In this document: one piece after another, positions 1-5,810 of the stretch
Position numbering within the stretch: position 1 is the first letter of the stretch
Layout: each line of letters starts with the position of its first letter
NCBI GenBank assembly: GCA_016212505.1
Contig: JACRGB010000011.1
Coordinates: 1-32,235, forward strand
From: Microcaldota archaeon
GTDB lineage: Archaea; Micrarchaeota; Micrarchaeia; Anstonellales; Bilamarchaeaceae
Length of the DNA stretch: 32,235 bases
Direction of reading: 5' to 3'
Made by a program: the position numbers and the translations under genes
The notes under the pieces: model-generated
Databases searched by the model: none
What the model was told of the DNA's origin: nothing
Seen by the model: the letters and a program-made list of their open reading frames with translations, nothing else

Positions 1-137
1 GTTCTTCAGGACGGTTAGTGATGTTGATCTGAAGACTGTAAGAAAATATGTGCAAAATCAATCAGTACAAAAAACTCTTGTGAGTTTTTGACATCCCAAA
101 AAAGGAAACCCCACCCTTTAGGGTGGGGAGGATGTCA
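1..137 (+). mobile_element. Right end of an IS200/IS605-like insertion sequence (left part outside the window)
   Basis: The transposase tail (2-91) is followed directly by a compound hairpin. Outer arms GACATCC (90-96) and GGATGTC (130-136) enclose inner arms CCCCACCC (109-116) and GGGTGGGG (121-128) with a 4-nt loop. IS200/IS605 elements have subterminal palindromes of this kind instead of terminal inverted repeats, and the transposase recognises them in single-stranded DNA. A further stem, AAAAACTC/GAGTTTTT (70-77, 82-89), overlaps the transposase stop. The element probably ends within a few bases of 137, where the pseudogene on the opposite strand begins. Seen: hairpins and gene tail. Inferred: family and boundary. 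Confidence 0.62.
2..91 (+). CDS. tnpA: C-terminal fragment of IS200-like TnpA transposase (5' end outside window)
   Basis: The frame beginning at base 2 reads 29 residues to TGA at 89-91. The segment FFRTVSDVDLKTVRKYVQNQ resembles the end of IS200/IS605 Y1 transposases, where an aromatic FxRTVG/S strand leads into a helix of the VKxYIExQ type. TnpA is the single-strand-specific HUH/Y1 transposase. Its catalytic HUH motif and most of the protein lie before the window, so integrity cannot be judged. The palindrome just downstream supports the assignment. No TnpB gene is visible on this side. Confidence 0.6.
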   Translation, partial: FFRTVSDVDLKTVRKYVQNQSVQKTLVSF

Positions 138-747
138 TATAGTTTCCCTTTTTATTTTGCCCTTGAAAATGCGATAGAGCCATCTCGCATCTTCGAAATC
201 CTTATCCGATCCTAAAAAGAGCTTATATGCTATCTGAAGCTCCAACGGGGATATTTTTATTTTGTGTTTTTTGTTAAGCGTGACCTCCAGAGACTTAGCG
301 AGTGAAAGAAAATCGAATTCGGATTTTGGTTTTTTTATTGTATCGTAAATCCTATCGGATTTCCGATGCTGAAAAATTTTGCAAATTTTTCATTTCCATA
401 TTTGGTGCAATTGTATCTTTTTTTGCAGCGCGCCAGGCAGATCCTTCTCCATAAAGCATTTTAGCCATTTTATAAGAACGGGCATTGATAAGCCACCAGT
501 CTTTTTCAAGTGCATCAAAGAGGCCTTTCAGCCGCTCTTTATCAAGTTCCTCCAGAAAGATGTCGATATCTTCGGTCATCCTTTGCCGGCCGAATAAAAG
601 TACCACATAACCGGATATCAAAACATATTTGATATCCAGCCTATCCAATATTTTAATAAAATCCAAGGTAAACCTGTCAATTATTGAGAGAACTTTGTCC
701 AGTTTGATCCCATTTTTAGTGTATTCGATTTCCAACGTAATCCCCAT
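135..747 (-). pseudogene. Frameshifted and 3'-truncated nucleotidyltransferase (AbiEii/MNT-like) pseudogene
   Basis: From ATG at 745-747 the first frame encodes a nucleotidyltransferase core: helix, then YVLISGYVVLLFGRQRMTED followed by IDIFLE, which holds the G-S/G-Y and DxD-type metal-binding motif. It runs through IAPNMEMK and stops at TAG 352-354. The next frame continues the same fold from about 355 to TGA at 135-137, with a segment at about 345-155 ending in SPLELQIAYKLFLGSDKDFE and DARWLYRIF, the usual C-terminal helices of this family. The break is therefore a +1 shift near 352-395, in an A/T-homopolymer stretch. The last roughly 20 family residues are missing and the final stop lies in the inverted-repeat end of the adjoining insertion sequence, so the insertion seems to have clipped the gene. 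The protein would resemble toxin-antitoxin or housekeeping nucleotidyltransferases; the substrate is unknown. A sequencing error at the homopolymer cannot be excluded. Confidence 0.72.
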
Positions 748-815
748 CCAGATTTCCTGTGACTTCGTATCAAATTCCCCTGCTAAATTATTAACCTTCC
801 CTGCAATTTTTATCC

Positions 816-1814
816 GTGGGTAATTGCACAAGGTGTGGCGCAGAAGGCGAAATGCAATATGGCGCAGATGGAATGAGTTACTGTACTTCTTGTATTTTCT
901 ACGGGCTGAACAAACCCTGCTGGAGATGCAGGACCTATCTTCCTTCAACTGAATTACAGCAGTTTAATGGCCAGTGGACATGCCCTAACTGCCTGATGGA
1001 CTTACGTGATGCCCAGCGCAGGGAAAGCGGGGTTGGGGGAGTTGCAGGTGGCTCGGCAAGTTCACTCGGGGGAGTTTGCGAGCGGTGCGGAAAGGGGCTT
1101 GGCGGTTCAGGGTTTATGTTTAATGGCAAGAAATTATGCAGCTCCTGTATCCAGGCTGAAAAAGATAAGACTGATTATTATGGTGGCGGCCCGGCCCCAA
1201 TTACCCCTGCCATAAAGGTAGAGGAGCAGACAAAATCCAAAAAGAAATCCATCCTCGAATATATTGTCGCAAATGTTATTGGGGCCCTTGCGGTCGAGAA
1301 AAGGAAAGAGAAGGAGAAACTAAAGGATATGAAGCCCGAAATAAAATATGCAAGACCAATGAATGAAGATGGACTGGAAAAGCAAGGCGAACGGCCCGAA
1401 ACAGCTTTCGGAACAGCTGAAAAGCCTAAAGAGCGGGAAAAATCCGGAAAATCAGAAAACTCCGAAAAATCAGAGCAAACCGAAAAAATTCCGCTGCAGG
1501 AACCCGAAAAAACCTCCGAAGAGCCTGCTGCTGCCCAAAAAGAGAAACCTAGGGTCCAGGCAATTTCGGTTAAGGCGCCTGAGAAACCAAAGGTACAGTC
1601 CGAAGGGATAATTGTTGCAATGCCCCTGGAAGAAGATTCATTAGACCAGGAAAAAGGCGTTAAGGATAAGAAAAAATTTGCAGTTGCTAGAAAATCTGAT
1701 GCAGGTTCTGGCGCTAAGGCGGGTGGCAATTCCCCTAAGGCAGCGGGTAAGATAGCTAAGAAAGAAGCCGGCTCCGCAAAACCTGCAAAATCAGAAAAGG
1801 GCCAGAAAAAATAA
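816..1814 (+). CDS. Triple zinc-ribbon protein with long charged, disordered tail
   Basis: Start is GTG at 816 with no ribosome site, so translation is probably leaderless (T/A-rich stretch 808-813). Three successive CxxC...CxxC units are visible: C4/C7 with C23/C26, C35/C38 with C56/C59, and C88/C91 with C108/C111. They look like LIM or zinc-ribbon modules. A short hydrophobic stretch at about 146-160 (ILEYIVANVIGALAV) precedes about 170 residues very rich in Lys, Glu, Ser, Pro and Ala, which should be disordered. Such proteins usually bind nucleic acid or act as scaffolds, but I do not recognise a named family. It lies 74 bp upstream of a GINS gene and the translation cluster on the same strand. 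Confidence 0.72.
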   Translation: MGNCTRCGAEGEMQYGADGMSYCTSCIFYGLNKPCWRCRTYLPSTELQQFNGQWTCPNCLMDLRDAQRRESGVGGVAGGSASSLGGVCERCGKGLGGSGFMFNGKKLCSSCIQAEKDKTDYYGGGPAPITPAIKVEEQTKSKKKSILEYIVANVIGALAVEKRKEKEKLKDMKPEIKYARPMNEDGLEKQGERPETAFGTAEKPKEREKSGKSENSEKSEQTEKIPLQEPEKTSEEPAAAQKEKPRVQAISVKAPEKPKVQSEGIIVAMPLEEDSLDQEKGVKDKKKFAVARKSDAGSGAKAGGNSPKAAGKIAKKEAGSAKPAKSEKGQKK

Positions 1815-1888
1815 AAAGGCAACTGTTCATAAGTAGAAGGCGAGCAACTGGCAGGCCGAATAATTAGGGAGGGGGAGGGTGCAATCGA

Positions 1889-2398
1889 ATGGTTGGCTAT
1901 TCTGATCTTAGGGACGTTCAACGGAAAGAAATGGAGTTTTCCGGCGCAGTAGTCCTATCTGATGATTTTTATGAATCTGTTGCAGACCTACTATCCAAGA
2001 AAAACCTAACTGCCTTCTCATCAAAGTCCCTTCTTGCAATAAAAGAATATGAAAATATAAAAAAAATCGTCCTGAGCATACAAACCAAACGGGAAGAAAA
2101 GATCGTTTTGATGGCTGTCCGGGGCGAAACCGCCGGTACCGGGCTCACCAAAGAGGAAAGGGAAATGTTAAAAGAGTTATCTTCGATATTAAATAAGTAC
2201 CGGACTTCAATAAAAGAAGCCTGGGACAACGATTCTGCTGAAATTAATTCCCGGCGAATAAAATTGCTGCAGGATATTGCGCAATATAAGGGCCTTGATA
2301 ATAATTTATATGGCCCGTTCAAGTCCGGTGATGAAGCGAACCTTCCGCTTAGCGAAGTGGAATGGCTTTTAAAATCGAAAATGGCAGAAAATATCTAA
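1889..2398 (+). CDS. GINS complex subunit (archaeal Gins51-type)
   Basis: This 169-residue protein has the GINS layout. An N-terminal helix is followed by LSDDFYESVADLL, the EYENIKKIVLSIQTKREEKI helix with the typical EYxxxKxxxxxIxxxRxxKI pattern, a helix after GLTKEEREML, and a short C-terminal element ANLPLSEVEWLL resembling the small B domain. GINS binds Cdc45/RecJ-like protein and MCM to make the replicative helicase. The domain order (large A domain then a short B domain) fits Gins51. The context agrees: in many archaea gins, pcn or TFS genes precede rpl44e-rps27e-aif2a-nop10, as here. The ATG is preceded by GGAGGGTG at 1873-1880, a usable ribosome site. Sequence divergence is high, so the call rests on pattern plus neighbourhood. 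Confidence 0.75.
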   Translation: MVGYSDLRDVQRKEMEFSGAVVLSDDFYESVADLLSKKNLTAFSSKSLLAIKEYENIKKIVLSIQTKREEKIVLMAVRGETAGTGLTKEEREMLKELSSILNKYRTSIKEAWDNDSAEINSRRIKLLQDIAQYKGLDNNLYGPFKSGDEANLPLSEVEWLLKSKMAENI

Positions 2399-2441
2399 CG
2401 AAAAAACAACTGAACTTGATGTTAACGAATGGTGATTGATA

Positions 2442-2723
2442 ATGAAATTTCCAAAAGAAATAAATGCATATTGTCCATTTTGCCGTGCCCATAAGATGCA
2501 CAAATGCAAGCATGTCAGTAAGGGAAGGCCGCGGTCAATGGCAGCAGGAAACCGGGCTCACGCACGCAGCCTTACAGGCCACGGAAGCAAGAGGGCAGGC
2601 GAAAAAACTGTTAAAAAGCAGGGAAAACGCCAGAAAATCGTGCTTCAGTGTTCTGCATGCAATAAGAAACAGGAACGCGTTATAGGCGGAAGGACAACCA
2701 AGAAATTAGAATTCAAAACCTAA
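2442..2723 (+). CDS. rpl44e: 50S ribosomal protein L44e
   Basis: The 93-residue protein matches archaeal L44e throughout. It starts MKFPKEINAYCPFC, has four zinc-ligand cysteines (CPFC near the N-terminus, CSAC near residue 74) and the basic segment HVSKGRPRSMAAGNR. L44e sits at the E-site side of the large subunit. ATG 2442 is preferred over the in-frame TTG at 2436 because GGTGATT at 2431-2437 is a ribosome site that would overlap the earlier start. It is first in the compact rpl44e-rps27e-aif2a-nop10 run, and the following gene reuses nearly the same initiation sequence, GGTGATTGATAAATG. Confidence 0.97.
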   Translation: MKFPKEINAYCPFCRAHKMHKCKHVSKGRPRSMAAGNRAHARSLTGHGSKRAGEKTVKKQGKRQKIVLQCSACNKKQERVIGGRTTKKLEFKT

Positions 2724-2755
2724 TAATTAATGAATGATAAAACGGTGATTGATAA

Positions 2756-2920
2756 ATGTCAGGTAAATTTTTGAAAGTTAAATGCAAATGCGGATCTGAG
2801 CAAACAATGTTCAGCCACGCAACTTCATTGGTTAACTGCAATGGCTGCAAGGCGCCATTATCTCATGCAACAGGCGCAACCGCTGCAATTGTGGGCGAAG
2901 TTGTCGAGGAACTGAAGTAA
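2756..2920 (+). CDS. rps27e: 30S ribosomal protein S27e
   Basis: A 54-residue ORF with ribosome site GGTGAT at 2744-2749. It reads MSGKFLKVKCKCGSEQTMFS, then SLVNCNGCKAPLSHATGATA, and ends EVVEELK. The CxC...CxxC zinc ribbon (C10, C12, C29, C32) and the C-terminal glycine/alanine strand are those of archaeal S27e, a small-subunit protein. Normal length for archaea is about 60 residues. TAA at 2918-2920 is one base before the aif2a start, which implies translational coupling. Confidence 0.96.
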   Translation: MSGKFLKVKCKCGSEQTMFSHATSLVNCNGCKAPLSHATGATAAIVGEVVEELK

Positions 2921-2921
2921 G

Positions 2922-3680
2922 GTGACTGCCCCAGTGGTTGAACTTCCGGATGAGGATGAACTGGTTCTTGCAGTAATCAAAAAGATACTGCCTTATGGTG
3001 CATTTTGTACCCTTACTGAATATGGGAGCCTAGAAGCATTCCTCCATGTTTCCGAAGTTGCCCCGCGCTGGATAAAAAATATCCACGAATTCCTTTCTGA
3101 AGGCCAAAGGTATGTGGTCAAGGTACATCATGTGGACCGTGAAAAGAACCAGGTTGACGTTTCTATAAAAAGGGTCAGCGAAGAAGAAAAGAAAAGAAAG
3201 CTCGAATTGGTCCAGACCGAAAAACGCGGGGAAAAATTATTTGAAATTGCCGTAAAAGATTCTTCACTAACTCCTGGTGATGCCAAAAGCGCACGGGAAA
3301 AACTCGAAAATGAATTCGGGGATATCTATAGCGCTTTTAAGGAAGTTAGCCTAAAGGAAGATGCGCTCGCCAAAATCGACCTGCCAAAACTGCTCAAGGA
3401 AAAAATACTCGAAATCGCCCAGAAAAATATCAAAAAGCCAGTTGTGAACATTGATTCAATTGCCCATTTGACCTGCTATTCTGCTGAAGGCGTCGAAGTA
3501 ATAAAAAAAGCGCTTAAGATTAGCGGTGCAGCTGTGCATTATCTTGGTGCCCCGCGTTATAAAATCTCGATCACTGCACCTGATTATAAGTCCGGAGAAA
3601 AAAAGATGCTCGGGGTATTGGAACATATAAAAGACTTCGCTGCGAAAAACAACTGTGACTTTCGGTCCGAGAGGCTCTGA
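2922..3680 (+). CDS. eif2a: Translation initiation factor aIF2, alpha subunit
   Basis: 252 residues. The N-terminal S1/OB domain (about 10-85) reads ELVLAVIKKILPYGAFCTLT through HVSEVAPRWIKNIHEFL to VDREKNQVDVSIKRV. The helical middle domain and C-terminal alpha/beta domain with GAPRYKISITAPDYKSGEKK follow. This subunit forms the aIF2 heterotrimer with beta and gamma and helps deliver Met-tRNAi to the small subunit. The start is GTG at 2922, one base after the S27e stop, with no clear ribosome site of its own, so it probably depends on re-initiation. The rps27e-aif2a-nop10 order is a classic archaeal arrangement. Confidence 0.97.
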   Translation: MTAPVVELPDEDELVLAVIKKILPYGAFCTLTEYGSLEAFLHVSEVAPRWIKNIHEFLSEGQRYVVKVHHVDREKNQVDVSIKRVSEEEKKRKLELVQTEKRGEKLFEIAVKDSSLTPGDAKSAREKLENEFGDIYSAFKEVSLKEDALAKIDLPKLLKEKILEIAQKNIKKPVVNIDSIAHLTCYSAEGVEVIKKALKISGAAVHYLGAPRYKISITAPDYKSGEKKMLGVLEHIKDFAAKNNCDFRSERL

Positions 3681-3686
3681 CTGCTT

Positions 3687-3836
3687 ATGAAAAAGATGCG
3701 CTTCTGCCAGAGTTGTTCGAGCTATACACTAACTGATGAGCACTGCGGCGGCTCGACATTATCTGCCCATCCAGCAAGGTTCAATCCCAATGACTGGTAT
3801 GGTGATTATCGGAGAAAAGTTAAGTTCGGAGTATGA
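3687..3836 (+). CDS. nop10: H/ACA RNP component Nop10
   Basis: 49 residues starting MKKMRFCQSCSSYTL and continuing AHPARFNPNDWYGDYRRK, the unmistakable Nop10 signature. Nop10 binds Cbf5 in the H/ACA particle that makes pseudouridine in rRNA. Archaeal Nop10 usually carries four zinc-ligand cysteines, CxxC...CPxCG. Here the first pair is present (C7, C10) but the second knuckle is shortened by two residues to DEHCGG and keeps only C20, with H19 beside it. The ribbon is thus degraded or uses His. The gene follows aif2a by 6 bp. Confidence 0.95.
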   Translation: MKKMRFCQSCSSYTLTDEHCGGSTLSAHPARFNPNDWYGDYRRKVKFGV

Positions 3837-3910
3837 TCTCTTCTCCGACGCATTGCAAAATTGATGCATTGCAGCTATATTTTAGAGGTTTCGCTTAGAG
3901 GTTTTATCCT
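3837..3910. other. Short spacer with two tandem duplications before the PAC2-family gene
   Basis: GCATTGCA occurs at 3850-3857 and 3866-3873, and TTAGAGGTTT occurs at 3882-3891 and 3895-3904. The second copy of TTAGAGGTTT places GAGGTT 8 nt before ATG 3911 and serves as its ribosome site. The first copy may be a decoy or a slip duplication. Confidence 0.6.
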
Positions 3911-4672
3911 ATGAAGGAAACAACTATAATTGAAAAATTAAAAGAAAAAAAATTCAAGAACGGTGTTCTTCTTACCGGCCTTCCGGGAATCGGCCTTATC
4001 GGCCAGGTTGTGGGCCGCTATCTGGTTGAGGAACTAAAGGCAAAAAAAACCTCGATATTGGTTTCCCCCCATTTTCCCCATCAGGTTTTCATGACTAAAA
4101 AGGGCGGCATGAGGCTGATTAGGAATAGTTTTTTCGTTTATCGAGGAAAAAAACATGATGTGCTTATTTTGCTCGGGGATATCCAGGCAATGAGCTCGGT
4201 CGGGCAATATGAAGTGGCTGGTGCGATAATTGATTATGCCCAGAATCTTGGGATCAAGGAAATTCTTACCGTAGGTGGATATAGTACCGGGAAAATAAAT
4301 GCACACCGGAGGATATTTGCAGTTGCAACTTCAGAGAAGATGCGGACGCGCCTTAAAAAATTCGGAGTGATTTTTGGCGAGGCACGCGGCTCTATCGTCG
4401 GTGCTGCAGGCCTGCTTCCTTCGCTTTCGAAATTAAAGGGCCTTGAAGGCTCGTGCATAATGGGTGAGACCCATGGCGGCTATGTCGATACTGCATCGGC
4501 AAGGCAAATAGTCCAGTTCCTTTCTAAATACCTCGAAATCCCGATAAACCTCAAGAAACTTGATGAGCGCGTGGAAGAAAGCCAGAAAGTCATTAAGAAA
4601 GTTGAGACTGACATCCAGAAGAGCATGAGCGAGTTCGAATCCGGAAACACCCATGTTTCTTACATAAGATGA
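3911..4672 (+). CDS. PAC2-family (proteasome assembly chaperone-like) protein
   Basis: 253 residues. The N-terminal pattern GVLLTGLPGIGLIGQVVGRY, the later DVLILLGDIQAMSSVGQYEV, the VGGYSTG loop and GSIVGAAGLLPSL identify the PAC2 / DUF75 family. This family is commonly found next to nop10 in archaea and is related to eukaryotic proteasome-assembly chaperones. Its archaeal function is not settled. The last 40 residues (LDERVEESQKVIKKVETDIQ and following) should form a coiled coil. ATG has the ribosome site GAGGTT at 3899-3904. Probably the last gene of the translation cluster. Confidence 0.92.
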   Translation: MKETTIIEKLKEKKFKNGVLLTGLPGIGLIGQVVGRYLVEELKAKKTSILVSPHFPHQVFMTKKGGMRLIRNSFFVYRGKKHDVLILLGDIQAMSSVGQYEVAGAIIDYAQNLGIKEILTVGGYSTGKINAHRRIFAVATSEKMRTRLKKFGVIFGEARGSIVGAAGLLPSLSKLKGLEGSCIMGETHGGYVDTASARQIVQFLSKYLEIPINLKKLDERVEESQKVIKKVETDIQKSMSEFESGNTHVSYIR

Positions 4673-4689
4673 TTCATTAATATTTTGTA

Positions 4690-4770
4690 ATTCGAGATCG
4701 GAATTCGGGATCGGGGAACAAAATCCGGGACTCGAAACCCGAAACACGAAAACAGGAAACGGTAAACAGA
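4690..4770 (+). repeat. Degenerate 7-nt-periodic spacer repeat, copy 1
   Basis: Read in steps of seven from 4690 the spacer gives ATTCGAG, ATCGGAA, TTCGGGA, TCGGGGA, ACAAAAT, CCGGGAC, TCGAAAC, CCGAAAC, ACGAAAA, CAGGAAA, CGGTAAA. Most units follow a NYSRRRR-like pattern. No ORF is preserved across it. A related array in the opposite orientation lies at 16549-16590. Confidence 0.6.
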
Positions 4771-4787
4771 ATTGAGAGGGGGTTGCG

Positions 4788-5177
4788 ATAAAAGGCCAAA
4801 TAACTGTTGAGTATCTGATGCTCTGGCTGATCATTCTTATTCTTTTATCCTTATCCATAGGTGCACTTTTTGCTATAAAAAATTATGCGAATAATTCTTA
4901 TGAATCGATCCGCTTTACTTCCGCTTCATTAACACTATACGATGCTATTTCCGAGACCTGCGCCCTGGGCAGCGGAAATATCAGGAAAGTCGAACTCTCA
5001 CCATCTAATCCGCCAGTCACAATTGATGTGAAATATGACAAACCAAGCTCGCTGATAAGATTTGCTTATGGGAACTACTCAATTGTCAAGGAAATTGCGT
5101 GCGAAGTTGATGGTCCTCTATCAATTAGTGGCACTGTTTCTGTAAAAAACGAAAATGGGAAAATAGAGATAAGCTAG
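4788..5177 (+). CDS. Class III (pilin/archaellin-type) signal-peptide protein, apparent AUA start
   Basis: The frame encodes KGQITVEYLMLWLIILILLS, the diagnostic class III signal peptide: a charged KGQ cleavage site, an EYL motif at +5, then a hydrophobic stretch. Such proteins are cut by a prepilin-peptidase-like enzyme (EppA/PibD type) and assemble into pili or anchor at the surface. The only ATG (4818) lies inside the hydrophobic core and would delete the signal. Upstream, the frame is open only from 4776 and holds no ATG, GTG or TTG. ATA at 4788, 5 nt after the purine-rich GAGAGGGGG, gives MKGQITVEYL and is the most plausible start. The mature part (about 115 residues) looks beta-rich. 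Start is inferred; the signal motif is seen. Confidence 0.75.
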   Translation: MKGQITVEYLMLWLIILILLSLSIGALFAIKNYANNSYESIRFTSASLTLYDAISETCALGSGNIRKVELSPSNPPVTIDVKYDKPSSLIRFAYGNYSIVKEIACEVDGPLSISGTVSVKNENGKIEIS

Positions 5178-5196
5178 GAAACTAGGGGCCCTGAAG

Positions 5197-5481
5197 CTAG
5201 AGCGGTGTTAATTTCCCGAATTTTCCCAAAGTGAGCTGCGGCTTGCTCTGCCATTCGTTGACATAGCCGTTTTCTATTTTTACTTTCATTCCGGAACTTA
5301 TCTTATCTATCTGATCATTCCAAAGGACTAACGAAATGGTTCCGCTATCATCCTTTAGCTCTGCGTTTGCCACCCTGAGGGTTCGGCCCATCTTATTTAT
5401 TTCCCTTGGTGTTTCGATTGAAACAACTTCTGCTTCTATTTCAACTTTTCCAGTTCCTGGACTTAATTCACTGATTTTCAT
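5197..5481 (-). CDS. Single OB-fold nucleic-acid-binding protein (crenarchaeal SSB-like)
   Basis: 94 residues forming one OB fold: MKISELSPGTGKVEIEAEVV, then TLRVANAELKDDSGTISLVL, then the Trp-containing WNDQIDKISSGMKVKI and a final strand QLTLGKFGKL. The order and the GxIxLVLWxDQ motif match the N-terminal OB fold of Sulfolobus-type SSB and related RPA-like proteins, which bind single-stranded DNA. It lacks the acidic C-terminal tail of Sulfolobus SSB, so it may be a minimal ssDNA- or RNA-binding protein. It sits 25 bp from the 3' end of tRNA-Thr, on the same strand, and may be co-transcribed with it. Confidence 0.82.
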   Translation of the reverse strand: MKISELSPGTGKVEIEAEVVSIETPREINKMGRTLRVANAELKDDSGTISLVLWNDQIDKISSGMKVKIENGYVNEWQSKPQLTLGKFGKLTPL

Positions 5482-5506
5482 ACTAAATCATCTCCAAAAT
5501 TATCAA

Positions 5507-5682
5507 AGCCTCAGGAGAGATTTGAACTCCCGACTTCCTCCTTCCACCTTTTGGAAAAAGGTGGACCAAAACTGTTCCTCCAATTTCGAAAGTTTACAAG
5601 AGAGGCACTCTACCATTGCACTCGTTTTTGCATTTTTTGCTTTGGGCAAAAAATTAGCAAAAACAAACTGAGTTACTGAGGC
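5507..5682 (-). tRNA. tRNA-Thr (anticodon TGT) with two introns: D-loop and anticodon loop
   Basis: Reading the minus strand from 5682: acceptor GCCTCAG pairs with CTGAGGC (5508-5514); T arm GGGAG/TTCAAAT/CTCTC; anticodon stem CCTCT pairs with GGAGG; loop CTTGTA plus A; anticodon TGT at 5596-5598; discriminator U73 as in archaeal tRNA-Thr. Total 176 nt, mature 75 nt. A canonical 37/38 intron of 52 nt lies at 5543-5594. A second insert of 49 nt (5619-5667) splits the D loop after A14-G15. The D-loop insert folds into a long hairpin (GTTTTTGC, TTTTTTGC, loop, GCAAAAAA, GCAAAAAC) and ends with GAGTG, an exact copy of the exon sequence that forms the 3' side of the D stem. Splice points in the D loop can shift by a base or two. 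Confidence 0.88.
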
Positions 5683-5710
5683 TTAATAAGAAATATGTTC
5701 TGCCTTCTGA

Positions 5711-5718
5711 TTAAAAAG
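5711..5718 (-). promoter_or_regulatory. Probable TATA box of tRNA-Thr
   Basis: On the minus strand GCTTTTTAATC lies about 30 nt upstream of the tRNA 5' end (5682), the expected TBP distance. It sits at the foot of the long hairpin at 5722-5779. Confidence 0.4.
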
Positions 5719-5721
5719 CTA

Positions 5722-5779
5722 TAGCCAACCAACAAAGTAATGCAACTTCTGGGCAATACTTTGTGAGGTTGGTTGGCTA
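5722..5779. repeat. Long imperfect hairpin between mtnP and tRNA-Thr
   Basis: Perfect 12-nt arms TAGCCAACCAAC (5722-5733) and GTTGGTTGGCTA (5768-5779) are followed inward by AAAGTA/TACTTT and TGC/GCA with a 9-nt loop. It gives about 21 base pairs with one 5-nt bulge. It could end transcription of mtnP or separate it from the tRNA promoter. Confidence 0.6.
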
Positions 5780-5781
5780 GT

Positions 5782-5810
5782 AGTGAACCGCGTTATTTTA
5801 GCGGTTCACT
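5782..5810 (-). terminator. Hairpin overlapping the 3' end of mtnP
   Basis: AGTGAACCGC (5782-5791) and GCGGTTCACT (5801-5810) form a perfect 10-bp stem with a 9-nt A/T-rich loop. The stem includes the last codons of mtnP and its stop is in the loop. No long T run follows, so this is a possible processing or termination structure rather than a proven terminator. Confidence 0.4.

Noticed and set aside
352-395. Programmed frameshift in the nucleotidyltransferase
   Set aside because: There is no slippery heptamer with a following structure that I can point to, and the 3' end is also truncated by the insertion sequence, so decay is simpler.
352-948. Longer form of the nucleotidyltransferase frame starting at 948
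   Set aside because: The extra N-terminus overlaps the zinc-ribbon gene on the other strand and does not look like the family; ATG 745-747 begins the recognisable domain.
1178-1921. Long open frame on the minus strand (247 codons)
   Set aside because: It is antisense to the zinc-ribbon protein's Lys/Glu/Ser-rich tail; low-complexity codons leave the complement open. The Ser/Phe-rich translation has no domain.
5336-5671. 111-codon plus-strand frame across the tRNA-Thr gene
   Set aside because: It reads through the complement of the OB-fold gene and the tRNA with introns; both of those are well supported.
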